Shown piece by piece: positions 17,035-24,641 of a DNA stretch of 64,000 bases. Position 1 is the first letter of the stretch. Each line of letters starts with the position of its first letter. The notes under the pieces are model-generated. The model had not been told where the DNA came from. It saw nothing but the letters and a program-made list of their open reading frames with translations, and made no database searches. Location: positions 1 to 64,000 of the forward strand of contig CANRIG010000008.1 of assembly GCA_947630595.1 (NCBI GenBank). The letters are read 5' to 3'. Source of the DNA: an uncultured Lachnospiraceae bacterium. Lineage in GTDB: Bacteria > Bacillota > Clostridia > Lachnospirales > Lachnospiraceae. Both the position numbers and the translations under genes were made by a program.

Positions 17035-18783
17035 ATGAAGCCATACGACGTCATCTCCAGCCAGTCTGCCGGTCCGTCCGGCAGTCCGGGCGGCCCCGGC
17101 CTGCCGCCCGCCGTCTCCGAGGACTATTCCGACATCATTTTCCGGTACCAGCTGACGCCGGAGTCCCTGCTCACAGAACTCAGCCAGTATGCCCCGCAGA
17201 TCGTTGATACCCAGTACAGCGTGCTTCACGCGCCGCTCGCCGACCGCCTCGCCGACGTTGAGGAGATCGGTTATTCCGGTGTGCCCAAGCTCTTCACCTA
17301 CGCGGACACGGTCAGCCTGGAGGACGCCGGGATTCTCTCCGCACAGCTTCAGCCCTATCTCTCCCTGTCCGGGAACGGCATTCTCATCGGTTTTCTCGAT
17401 TCCGGCATCGACTACACGCACCCGGCGTTTCGCAGCGCCGACGGCAGCACCCGCATCCTGCGCATCTGGGACCAGACTCTGCAGACGGGCCCGGCCCCGG
17501 AGGGGATGCAATACGGGACGGAATTCACCGGCGAACAGATCAACGAGGCGCTGTTCTCCGCCGACCCGCTCGCGGCGGTGCCCGTGCGCGACGAGCGCGG
17601 ACACGGGACGGCGACGGCCGGGATCGCCTGCGGGAGCGCCGACGAGACCGGCGGCTTTACCGGGGCCGCGCCCGGCAGCCGGATTCTCTTTGTCCGTCTC
17701 AAGCCGGCCAAGCGCTATCTGCGCGATTATTTCCTGATTCCGGAGGACGCCGACGCCTTTCAGGAGACCGACCTCATGCTCGGCGTCAGCTACATGGTGG
17801 ATATTTCCCGGCAGCTGCGGATGCCGCTTGTCATCTGTCTCACGCTCGGCACCAGCCAGGGCGGCCACACCGGCAGCACGCCGCTCGAGGACGTCCTCAC
17901 CTCCGCCCAGTTCAACACCGGCGTCTGCGTCGTCACCGGCACCGGCAACGAGGTCGGCCAGGGACACCATGTTCAGCGGCGCATCGCATCGCCCGGCGAA
18001 AGCGCCGACGTCGAGCTGCTGGTCGAGGAGGAAACGCGCGGCTTTGCGCTTGAATTCTGGTCCGACACGCCCGATCTCTACAGCATCGGCTTCACTTCCC
18101 CGCTGGGCGAAACCATCCAGCCGGTGCAGCCGCGCAGCCGCGTCACCTACTCTTTCGATTTCCTGCTGGAAAACAGCAAAATCGACCTCACCTACTTTAT
18201 CGTGGAAATGCTCAGCGGCTCGCAGCTGGCCTTCCTGCGCTTTGTGGACCCGACGCCCGGCCTCTGGCGCATCCGCGTCAATAATCTCACCCTCGCCGGC
18301 GGCGCCTTTCACCTGTGGCTGCCCATAACCGGGCTCGTCAGCCCCGGCGTGCGCTTTTACAGTCCCGCCGCCGACACCACCCTTGTGATCCCCTCCTGCG
18401 CCGAGGCACTGATCGCCACCGGCACCTACGACGCCTACACCGGCAGCATGTTCCGCAATTCCGGCCGCGGCTACACCCGCGACGGCCTGATCAAGCCGGA
18501 TTTCGCGGCCCCCGGCACCGATCTCACCGCGCCCGCGCCCGGCGGGCTCTACACCCGGCTGAGCGGTTCGTGCGCCGCCTCCGCGCTCGCCGCCGGAGCC
18601 GCCGCTTTGCTGGCCGAGAGCGGGCTGCGGCAGGAGCCGCCCCGCTACTACACCCCGCGCGAAATCCGCAGCCTTTTCCAGCGCGGCGCCGAGCGCCGGG
18701 ACGCCTACTCCTACCCGAACCGCGAGCAGGGCTACGGCATCCTCAACCTCTACGGGATTTTCGAGTCGTTTCTGCGGATCTGA
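17035..18783 (+). CDS. Csp-like subtilisin family protease (possible spore germination protease)
   Basis: 582 residues, S8 family with the large insertion typical of clostridial Csp proteases. Triad: Asp ~122 in IGFLDSGIDYTHPAF, His ~188 in ERGHGTATAGIACG, Ser ~511 in LSGSCAASALAAGAAALL. The canonical GTSMA is GSCAAS here, so the Ser is kept in an altered context. No signal peptide; the first 30 residues are Gly/Pro/Ser-rich. Csp proteases activate the cortex hydrolase SleC in Clostridium perfringens. No sleC is visible here, so a germination role is inferred from family and from the sporulation-type promoters next door. Confidence 0.8.
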   Translation: MKPYDVISSQSAGPSGSPGGPGLPPAVSEDYSDIIFRYQLTPESLLTELSQYAPQIVDTQYSVLHAPLADRLADVEEIGYSGVPKLFTYADTVSLEDAGILSAQLQPYLSLSGNGILIGFLDSGIDYTHPAFRSADGSTRILRIWDQTLQTGPAPEGMQYGTEFTGEQINEALFSADPLAAVPVRDERGHGTATAGIACGSADETGGFTGAAPGSRILFVRLKPAKRYLRDYFLIPEDADAFQETDLMLGVSYMVDISRQLRMPLVICLTLGTSQGGHTGSTPLEDVLTSAQFNTGVCVVTGTGNEVGQGHHVQRRIASPGESADVELLVEEETRGFALEFWSDTPDLYSIGFTSPLGETIQPVQPRSRVTYSFDFLLENSKIDLTYFIVEMLSGSQLAFLRFVDPTPGLWRIRVNNLTLAGGAFHLWLPITGLVSPGVRFYSPAADTTLVIPSCAEALIATGTYDAYTGSMFRNSGRGYTRDGLIKPDFAAPGTDLTAPAPGGLYTRLSGSCAASALAAGAAALLAESGLRQEPPRYYTPREIRSLFQRGAERRDAYSYPNREQGYGILNLYGIFESFLRI

Positions 18784-18859
18784 CACGCGGCCGCCCGGGC
18801 CATCCCGCAAAGCCTGTACCTCAGCCGCCTGGGCCATTTCGCAAAGCCGGCGCACAGTC

Positions 18860-18886
18860 ACACCGCCCGCCCTCCCGCATATGATA
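18860..18886 (+). promoter_or_regulatory. Sigma-K-like promoter
   Basis: AC (18860-18861), 16 bases, CATATGATA (18878-18886) fits the late mother-cell consensus AC-N16-CATANNNTA exactly. The start would fall near 18894, 25 bases before the Cys/Gly-rich gene. The consensus is short, so chance matches are possible. Confidence 0.4.
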
Positions 18887-18918
18887 CAGTGTAAATCCTA
18901 TTTCGGAGGAATAACAAC

Positions 18919-19158
18919 ATGAGTGATTTAACTGCAACAAACTGCGGATGTGACAACGGAAACGGCATGTCCCTGATCTGGCTGATTCTCCTGCTCTCCT
19001 GCTGCGGCGGCTGCGGCGGAAACGGTTCTTTCCTGAACGGCATCGGCGACAACAGCTGCTGCCTGATCCTGCTGCTTCTGCTCTGCTGCGGCGGCTGCGG
19101 CGGAAACACGCCCTTCCTCGGCAACGGGAACGGCACCGGCTGTGGCTGCGGCTGCTAA
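18919..19158 (+). CDS. Cys/Gly-rich hydrophobic mini-protein
   Basis: 79 residues with two hydrophobic blocks (SLIWLILLLS and CCLILLLLL), each followed by CCGGCGGN, and a C-terminal GCGCGC. Twelve or more cysteines. It resembles the small high-cysteine proteins of Firmicutes annotated after insect chorion proteins; that link is by composition only. GGAGG precedes the ATG and a strong terminator follows, so it is a monocistronic expressed gene. With the sigma-K-like promoter, a spore-coat or crust component is a reasonable guess. A RiPP precursor is less likely because no maturation enzyme is near. Confidence 0.75.
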   Translation: MSDLTATNCGCDNGNGMSLIWLILLLSCCGGCGGNGSFLNGIGDNSCCLILLLLLCCGGCGGNTPFLGNGNGTGCGCGC

Positions 19159-19207
19159 GCCGGACGCCGGACGGCCGTCAGAAAGATGACGGCCTGACAC
19201 ACGGCAG

Positions 19208-19239
19208 GGGCCGCCGCGAAATGCGGCGGCCCTTTTTTT
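19208..19239 (+). terminator. Terminator of the Cys/Gly-rich gene
   Basis: Perfect 10-bp stem GGGCCGCCGC / GCGGCGGCCC with loop GAAAT, followed by seven T. Confidence 0.92.
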
Positions 19240-19249
19240 ACCTTTTTTA

Positions 19250-19408
19250 CTTTATTTTCTTTTGCCATCGCTTCGTTCTTTTCGATATCATTTCATTTTC
19301 TTTCGATATCGCTTCTTTTTTTATCGCTTCGTTTTCTCTTAATACCACCTTGTTCTTTTGCGTCACTCCGTTCTCTTTCAATATCACTTTGTTTCCTTAT
19401 GATATTCC
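19250..19408. repeat. Degenerate ~20-bp pyrimidine-rich tandem repeat
   Basis: About eight loosely conserved units, consensus TCTTTTCGATATCGCTTCGT, lengths 18-22 bases, with strong C+T bias on the plus strand. It overlaps the 3' end of the small leftward gene at 19384. An apparent ORF across it is low-complexity and rejected. Confidence 0.6.
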
Positions 19409-19527
19409 CCGTTTTCCGGCCTCTGCCGCTTCTGCTCCTGCCGCTTTTCCCGCTCGCGGCGCAGCCTCAGACAGTCCTCGTCTATCTCATAAAATGCGTT
19501 TCCTTCAATCACAGTTCTCGACGGCAT
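19384..19527 (-). CDS. Small charged protein of unknown function
   Basis: 47 residues: MPSRTVIEGNAFYEIDEDCL, then a very basic/acidic tail (RRERE, KRQEQKRQR). AGGAGAGGGAGC precedes the ATG at 19527. No domain recognised. The N-terminal half looks like a folded conserved motif and the tail like a helix. It is divergent from the two-gene unit at 19633. Its stop lies inside the repeat array, so the C-terminus may be evolving with the repeat. Confidence 0.55.
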   Translation of the reverse strand: MPSRTVIEGNAFYEIDEDCLRLRREREKRQEQKRQRPENGEYHKETK

Positions 19528-19576
19528 AATGCGCTCCCTCTCCTGATGTGCGGTTCTATATTAGAGTATTCCGCCG

Positions 19577-19605
19577 TCATATCCATGTTGCAGCCCTCAT
19601 ATATA
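19577..19605 (+). promoter_or_regulatory. Sigma-E-like promoter
   Basis: TCATATC (19577-19583), 14-bp spacer, CATATATA (19598-19605) resembles the mother-cell sigma-E consensus (KMATATT-N14-CATACAMT), six of seven and about six of eight matches. The start would be near 19612, just ahead of the gene at 19633. Confidence 0.4.
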
Positions 19606-19632
19606 TAGAAGAAAAAGAACCCGGAGCTTTTT

Positions 19633-20028
19633 ATGTTCACTGCCCTGGATCAGATCGCCAACCGCCGCCATCTTCAGCTCGTCAAGGCCGCCCTTCCCTA
19701 CGTTCCGCTCCCCGGCCAGAAACAGCTCTCCGTTTTCATCAAGCTGCTGGAGCTGCAGAATGTGCTGCAGTTCTATCAAAGCGGCGAGGCGGCCGTGAGC
19801 GCCTGCAGCGCCGCCGAACCGCCCGGCATGCTGGAAATGCTGAACGGCATGCGCGGCTACTGCGAGGGCGAGGAGCAGGCGCTGCTGGATCAGTGGATTT
19901 CCACGTTTTCCATGTTGGAGCTGTATGCCTCGTTCGCGCAGATGCAGCGGATGGAGGAGGAATACGCGGCGCCAGATGATTCCGGGGAAATACAGGAGCA
20001 AAGAGAGGAGGCCCCGTATGAGCAATGA
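19633..20028 (+). CDS. Conserved-looking hypothetical protein, first of a pair
   Basis: 131 residues, soluble, mostly helical by composition: MFTALDQIANRRHLQLVKAA, then LELQNVLQFYQSGEAAVSAC, and an acidic C-terminus. No domain recognised. It overlaps the next gene by 11 bases, so the two proteins are probably made together and may interact. A sigma-E-like promoter lies upstream. The Shine-Dalgarno is CCGGAG, weak but well spaced. Confidence 0.7.
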   Translation: MFTALDQIANRRHLQLVKAALPYVPLPGQKQLSVFIKLLELQNVLQFYQSGEAAVSACSAAEPPGMLEMLNGMRGYCEGEEQALLDQWISTFSMLELYASFAQMQRMEEEYAAPDDSGEIQEQREEAPYEQ

Positions 20029-20323
20029 ATCCTGGATAAACAACCCGGCCCTCGGCGGCATCGACCCGGCCAAGCTGCAGATGCTGGTCAAACTCGCCGA
20101 GCAGGCGCAGGGCAAAAAACAAAATGAGATGCTGCCGTTTCTGATGGCGGCCGCATCCCAGTCCAAAACAAACCGTATATCCTTTGATTCCGCGGAAACC
20201 GACGCTATCATCCGCGTGATGAAGATCGGCAAATCGCCCGAGGAAACCGCACGCATCGATCAGATGTGCGCGCTGTTCCGGCAGCTGCAGAATGTCAGCA
20301 GCAAGACCCGCAAACCGCAGTAG
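20018..20323 (+). CDS. Conserved-looking hypothetical protein, second of a pair
   Basis: 101 residues: WINNPALGGIDPAKLQMLVK, QAQGKKQNEMLPFLMAAASQ, and AIIRVMKIGKSPEETARIDQ. I recall similar uncharacterised proteins in Lachnospiraceae but can assign no function. No membrane segment or cysteine. The ATG at 20018 has AGAGAGGAGG upstream and lies inside the previous gene. Confidence 0.75.
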   Translation: MSNESWINNPALGGIDPAKLQMLVKLAEQAQGKKQNEMLPFLMAAASQSKTNRISFDSAETDAIIRVMKIGKSPEETARIDQMCALFRQLQNVSSKTRKPQ

Positions 20324-20358
20324 GCCTGCGCCGCAGTGAGTCTGCCCGCGGGACGGCC

Positions 20359-20838
20359 TCACAGCGCCGCCAGCAAAAGCTCCAGCGCGGTCTGCGCCGC
20401 CTGCCGGCGGACGGCCCCGCGGCCGCCGGAGAAATGACATTCCCGCACCGACACCGCGCCGCGGACAAAACAGCCGATGTAGACGAGACCGACCGGCTCT
20501 CCGCCGCCGCTGTCCGGCCCTGCGTATCCGGTCACGGAAAGGCAGCAGTCCGCGGCAGCCTCCCGGGCGCCGCCCTCCGCCATCTCCTGCGCCACCTGAC
20601 GGCTGACCGCCGTACAACGCTCCAGCGACTCCGGGCTCACGCCGACCATCTCCCGCTTCGCCTGATCGCAGTAGGTCACATAGCCGCGCCGGAATACCTC
20701 CGAGCTGCCCGGCACCGAGGTCAGCGCAGCCGCCACCATGCCTCCGGTGCAGGATTCCACCGTCGTCACGGTCCAGCCCAGCGCGCGCAGACGCTGCACC
20801 AGCTCGCCGCACACAGTCTGTCCATCACATCTGTCCAT
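20359..20838 (-). CDS. pncC: CinA C-terminal-domain protein, nicotinamide-nucleotide amidohydrolase
   Basis: 159 residues, the CinA C-terminal domain alone (PncC): deamidates NMN to nicotinate mononucleotide in NAD salvage. Signature segments are TVTTVESCTGGMVAAALTSV (catalytic Ser), FRRGYVTYCDQAKREMVGV and LSVTGYAGPDSGGGEPVGLV. The N-terminal molybdopterin-binding-like domain of full CinA is absent. The ATG at 20838 overlaps pgsA by 14 bases; the longer frame reaches further into pgsA and is discarded. Confidence 0.88.
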   Translation of the reverse strand: MDRCDGQTVCGELVQRLRALGWTVTTVESCTGGMVAAALTSVPGSSEVFRRGYVTYCDQAKREMVGVSPESLERCTAVSRQVAQEMAEGGAREAAADCCLSVTGYAGPDSGGGEPVGLVYIGCFVRGAVSVRECHFSGGRGAVRRQAAQTALELLLAAL

Positions 20839-21364
20839 CGAGCACACCCCAGTTTTTCCGCAGATAATCCACAAGGGAGATCACCGTCAGCGCCAATGCC
20901 ACCCAGGTCAGCACGGCCGCGACGGTGTCAAACACGCCGCCCAGATCGAGCAGCAGCAAAATCACCAGAACCATCTGCGACACCGTCTTGAATTTGCCCC
21001 AGTAGCTGGCCGCAATCACCGTGCCCTTGTCGGAGGCCACGAGACGGAACCCGCTGATGATAAACTCGCGGCCGATGATGACAATCACAATCCAGGCCGC
21101 CAGCAATCCCTTTTCCACCAGACAGATCAGCGCCGAGCACACCAGCAGCTTGTCGGCGATCGGATCCATAAATTTCCCGAAATCCGTGATCAGATGATTT
21201 TTCCGCGCAAGATAACCGTCCAGCCAGTCCGTCGCGCTGGCCGCGACAAAGACCGCGGTCGCCGCATATTTCCCGGCGTCGCCCAGGCCGTCGAACAGCA
21301 TCAGAAACACAAACACAGGCACCATGCACACGCGCAGCACGGTCAGTTTATTCGGCAAATTCAT
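20825..21364 (-). CDS. pgsA: CDP-diacylglycerol-glycerol-3-phosphate 3-phosphatidyltransferase
   Basis: Makes phosphatidylglycerol phosphate at the membrane. 179 residues, several helices, with the CDP-alcohol phosphotransferase motif (D-x2-DG-x2-AR-x8-G-x3-D-x3-D) seen as DWLDGYLARKNHLITDFGKF followed by MDPIAD. The ATG at 21364 is preferred over a TTG six bases upstream because AGGAGA is then well spaced. It overlaps the end of rimO by 17 bases, so the pair is coupled. Confidence 0.93.
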   Translation of the reverse strand: MNLPNKLTVLRVCMVPVFVFLMLFDGLGDAGKYAATAVFVAASATDWLDGYLARKNHLITDFGKFMDPIADKLLVCSALICLVEKGLLAAWIVIVIIGREFIISGFRLVASDKGTVIAASYWGKFKTVSQMVLVILLLLDLGGVFDTVAAVLTWVALALTVISLVDYLRKNWGVLDGQM

Positions 21365-22685
21365 CTGCAATCTCTCCTATCAAATCATATTCGGCCGCTC
21401 CGGTGATCCTGACCCGCACGAAATCGCCGGACACCAACGTCTCATCCGTATGGATAAACAACAGCCCGTCCACATCCGGGGCATCCCCGTACGTCCGGGC
21501 CACATAGGCGTTCTCGTCCGCCACCTGTCCCTCGACCATCGCCGTGACGGTGCGGCCGATCATGTCCTGCGCACGGTCGAACGCAATCTCCTGCTGCAGC
21601 TCCATCAGCTCGTCGCGCCAGAGCAGCTTCGTCTCCTCGTCGATCTGATCCGGCATCGCGGCCGCCGGGGTGTCCTCCTCGCGGGAATACGGGAATACGC
21701 CCAGCCGGTCAAATTCCAGCTCGTCGATGAAAGCCATCGCCTCCTCGTGCTGCTCCTGCGTCTCGCCCGGGAATCCGGCAATCAGCGTCGTGCGCAGCAT
21801 GATGTCCGGAATCCGCTCGCGCAGCCCGGTCACAATCCGCACCAGGTCCGCCCTGGTCGTCCGCCGCCCCATGCGCCGCAGCACGGCGTCGGAGGCGTGC
21901 TGAATCGGCAGATCCAGATAGTGGCAGATCTTCGGCTCGCGCGCGATCGTCTCGACGAGCTCGTCATAGATTTCTTCCGGGTAACAGTACAAAATGCGGA
22001 TCCAGCGGATGCCGCTGATCCTGCACAGGGCCTCGAGCAGCAGATGCAGCGACTTTTGCCCGTATAAATCCGTGCCGTAGACCGTCGTCTCCTGCGCCAC
22101 CAGAATCAGCTCCCGCACGCCCTGCGCGGCAAGCGTCTCCGCCTGCGCGATCAGGCGCTCCATAGGAACACTGCGGTAACGCCCGCGCAGCTTCGGAATG
22201 ATGCAGTAGGTGCAGTGCTTGTCGCACCCCTCCGCGATTTTCAGGTATGCGTAATGGCCGCCGGTCGTCACAATCCGCCCGGCGCCCGTCTGCGGCAGCC
22301 GGTCCAGCTCCGCCTCGTCCACGCCGCGGCTGCCCGCGAGCGCCTGCTCCACCGCATCCGCAATGCGGTCGTAGGCCGTCGTGCCCAGCACAACGTCCAC
22401 CTCCCCGATCTCGTCGAGAATCTCCTGGCGGTAGCGCTGCGCCATACAGCCGGTCACAATCAGAGCCCGGCATTTGCCGGACTTTTTGTATTCCGCCATC
22501 TCGAGGATGGTCTGCACGCTCTCTTCCTTTGCGTCCCCGATAAAGCAGCAGGTGTTGATCACAATGACCTCCGCCTCCGCCTCATCGTCCGTAAAGGTAT
22601 GGCCGCGCTGCTCCAGCAGCGCCAGCATCTCCTCGGAGTCGACCAAATTCTTGTCGCACCCGAGTGAAACAAACAGTATTTTCAT
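21348..22685 (-). CDS. rimO: Ribosomal protein S12 methylthiotransferase
   Basis: Radical-SAM enzyme that methylthiolates an aspartate of S12. 445 residues: N-terminal UPF0004 domain (FVSLGCDKNLVDSEEMLALL, NTCCFIGDAKEESVQTI), radical-SAM motif CDKHCTYC with IPKLRGRYRS after it, and a C-terminal TRAM domain. Full length. First gene of rimO-pgsA-cinA, a common Firmicutes order. Confidence 0.95.
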   Translation of the reverse strand: MKILFVSLGCDKNLVDSEEMLALLEQRGHTFTDDEAEAEVIVINTCCFIGDAKEESVQTILEMAEYKKSGKCRALIVTGCMAQRYRQEILDEIGEVDVVLGTTAYDRIADAVEQALAGSRGVDEAELDRLPQTGAGRIVTTGGHYAYLKIAEGCDKHCTYCIIPKLRGRYRSVPMERLIAQAETLAAQGVRELILVAQETTVYGTDLYGQKSLHLLLEALCRISGIRWIRILYCYPEEIYDELVETIAREPKICHYLDLPIQHASDAVLRRMGRRTTRADLVRIVTGLRERIPDIMLRTTLIAGFPGETQEQHEEAMAFIDELEFDRLGVFPYSREEDTPAAAMPDQIDEETKLLWRDELMELQQEIAFDRAQDMIGRTVTAMVEGQVADENAYVARTYGDAPDVDGLLFIHTDETLVSGDFVRVRITGAAEYDLIGEIADEFAE

Positions 22686-22688
22686 GGA

Positions 22689-23357
22689 TTACTCCTGTTT
22701 TTCCGCAGAGATGTCCGAAGACTCCTTTGCGTGGTACACCGCCACTTCGGCCGGCTTTCTGCTCTGTTCCAGCAAATCGTCCACATTGGCCTCCGGGTAT
22801 TCTTTCTGAATCCGCGCCAGCCGCTTCACCCGCGTCTGGATGCAGATCAAGCTGATCAGATTGGTGAGGCCGTCAAAAATCAGGCAGATGCCGATGTAGA
22901 TCACCATGTACCGCTCCTGCCGAAACACATTGCACAGCAGCACAATGCCCAGAACGATGATAATCAGGGCGCTGATCAGCACCAGATACCATTTGCGGAA
23001 TTTCAGGCGCTTCATATTGATCGAGCTCTGAATCTTCACCACTGCGCCGAGCAGCAGAATGATGCCCATGGCAAACGGCAGCACCGTCGCCAGGAACGTC
23101 GGGTTGAGAATGATAAACAGGCCGAACGCCAGGCATACGATACCGATCACCAGGTCCATCTGCAGAAATCCCGCCAGATTGTCCTTCGTGAAATAAATGA
23201 TGCCGTAGGTAATACCGAGCACCACCATGGCGATGCCAAGCCCGTAACAGATCAGACGCACCGACGTGCTCGGCCACGCCAGCAGGACAACGCCCAGCAC
23301 TACGTACAGCGCTGACACCAGAATGTAACTTTTGCTGAACTGTTTTACCTCATTCAC
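22689..23357 (-). CDS. DUF308 (HdeD-like) multi-pass membrane protein
   Basis: 222 residues with about six helices in two repeats, each with the DUF308 pattern of paired helices (ALYVVLGVVLLAWPSTSVRL; MDLVIGIVCLAFGLFIIL). The hydrophilic C-terminus ends DDLLEQSRKPAEVAVYHAKE. Function unknown; HdeD itself is an acid-resistance membrane protein of E. coli. It ends three bases before rimO and may be its operon partner. Confidence 0.82.
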   Translation of the reverse strand: MNEVKQFSKSYILVSALYVVLGVVLLAWPSTSVRLICYGLGIAMVVLGITYGIIYFTKDNLAGFLQMDLVIGIVCLAFGLFIILNPTFLATVLPFAMGIILLLGAVVKIQSSINMKRLKFRKWYLVLISALIIIVLGIVLLCNVFRQERYMVIYIGICLIFDGLTNLISLICIQTRVKRLARIQKEYPEANVDDLLEQSRKPAEVAVYHAKESSDISAEKQE

Positions 23358-23378
23358 CGATGATCCCTCCCGTAAATC

Positions 23379-23630
23379 CTATTCTTCCTCTGTGCCCGGC
23401 TCGCTCTCCGGCAGGATTCTGATCTTGCCCGCCTTCAGCTCGGCGACCGCCTCCGACAGCGGACGCATGGGACCGGTCATATTCTCCCGGTTCTGGCGCG
23501 CAATCAGCTGGCGCGCGCGCTTCGCCGTCGCCAGCACGATGGAATAACGGCTGTTGACCACCGGCGTCTCCCCCTGCTCTACCTCGCTGTTAACTACCTT
23601 CATCAGATCCGAATAAGATGGATGTAACAT
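23379..23630 (-). CDS. rpoZ: DNA-directed RNA polymerase omega subunit
   Basis: 83 residues. NSRYSIVLATAKRARQLIAR is the RpoZ/Rpb6 core motif, and RPLSEAVAELKAGKIRI follows. The ATG at 23630 has AAAGGAG upstream. Downstream of gmk, as usual in Firmicutes. Confidence 0.92.
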   Translation of the reverse strand: MLHPSYSDLMKVVNSEVEQGETPVVNSRYSIVLATAKRARQLIARQNRENMTGPMRPLSEAVAELKAGKIRILPESEPGTEEE

Positions 23631-23673
23631 ATTGTTTTCTCCTTTCTGTTTTCCGCCTCTGCAGGCGTCTCTG

Positions 23674-24312
23674 CTATGCGCCCGTTTCCTCCGCGAGCAG
23701 CCGCAGCTCACTGCGGATTTCTCCGATCAGTTCCGCATTGTGTTCTACGCGGCTGTGCTGACTGACGATCAGGCGGTGCACCTCCTCGGCGCTTTGCTCC
23801 AGATCGTCGTTGACCACAATGTAGTCGTATTTTTCCACCTCGGCGGACTCCTCCACCGCTCTGTGCAGCCGCGCCCGGATCACGTCCCCGCTCTCCGTGC
23901 CCCGGCCCTGCAGGCGGGTCAGCAAAGTCCGCACATCCGGCGGCATCACAAACAGGAGCAGCGCATCCGGGTACTGCCGGCGGATCTCGAGCGCTCCCTG
24001 CAGCTCGATCTCCAGAATCACGTCCCGTCCGCACGCCATCTGCTCCTCCACATAATCACGCGGCGTCCCGTAATAGTTGCCGCAGTAACACGCATACTCA
24101 ATCAGGCGATCCCTGGCGATTAAATCTTCGAATTCCTCCTTTGTCCTGAAAAAATACTCCCGTCCGTCCTCCTCGCCCTCGCGCGGCGCCCTCGTCGTCG
24201 CCGATATGGACAGGGCGTACTCGCTGTGACGGCCGGTCAGACACTTCATCAGCGTTCCTTTGCCGACTCCGGAAAATCCGGAGACCACCACGAGAATTCC
24301 TCTCCTGTTCAA
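23674..24312 (-). CDS. gmk: Guanylate kinase
   Basis: Phosphorylates GMP to GDP. 212 residues: P-loop VVSGFSGVGKGTLMKCL, GMP-binding SISATTRAPREGEEDGREYF, and lid region RDYVEEQMACGRDVILEIEL. The usual P-loop GPSGAGK is GFSGVGK here, which still fits GxxGxGK. The start overlaps the remA stop by four bases. Confidence 0.94.
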   Translation of the reverse strand: MNRRGILVVVSGFSGVGKGTLMKCLTGRHSEYALSISATTRAPREGEEDGREYFFRTKEEFEDLIARDRLIEYACYCGNYYGTPRDYVEEQMACGRDVILEIELQGALEIRRQYPDALLLFVMPPDVRTLLTRLQGRGTESGDVIRARLHRAVEESAEVEKYDYIVVNDDLEQSAEEVHRLIVSQHSRVEHNAELIGEIRSELRLLAEETGA

Positions 24313-24584
24313 GCTTCTTCTCCTTTCAGGTCCTGCTCCGCAAAATGACTGGCGGCGCAGCGCCGGGCGATCGTGTCCGGCTGCATGGCTGAGAGTACAA
24401 TCTGGCGCGTGTCCATGACAATCACGGATTTTGTCCGCCTGCCCTGTGTCGCGTCCACCACATGCTGCTGCTCTCTCGCATTCTGCACCATCCTCTTGAT
24501 CGGCGCCGCGTCCGGATTTACCACCGCGCTGATCTTCTGAGCATTCACATAGTTACCAAAACCAATATTAACCAAGCCTGTCAT
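24309..24584 (-). CDS. remA: RemA-family DNA-binding regulator (DUF370)
   Basis: 91 residues: MTGLVNIGFGNYVNAQKISA, then RRTKSVIVMDTRQIVLSAMQ, the RemA/DUF370 signature. In Bacillus subtilis RemA activates biofilm-matrix genes. It lies between yicC and gmk, as in many Firmicutes. The ATG at 24584 follows GGAGGTAATT. Confidence 0.93.
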   Translation of the reverse strand: MTGLVNIGFGNYVNAQKISAVVNPDAAPIKRMVQNAREQQHVVDATQGRRTKSVIVMDTRQIVLSAMQPDTIARRCAASHFAEQDLKGEEA

Positions 24585-24641
24585 AATTACCTCCGATGTC
24601 ATTTTATTGATGTCCTTTTCATGCTGCCTTCTCTTTTGATG

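Noticed and set aside
17020-18861. 613-codon open frame antisense to the Csp-like protease
   Set aside because: Low-complexity Gly/Ala/Arg composition; the sense strand carries a full catalytic triad.
19221-19529. 102-codon Phe/Ser-rich ORF
   Set aside because: It is a translation of the pyrimidine-rich degenerate repeat.
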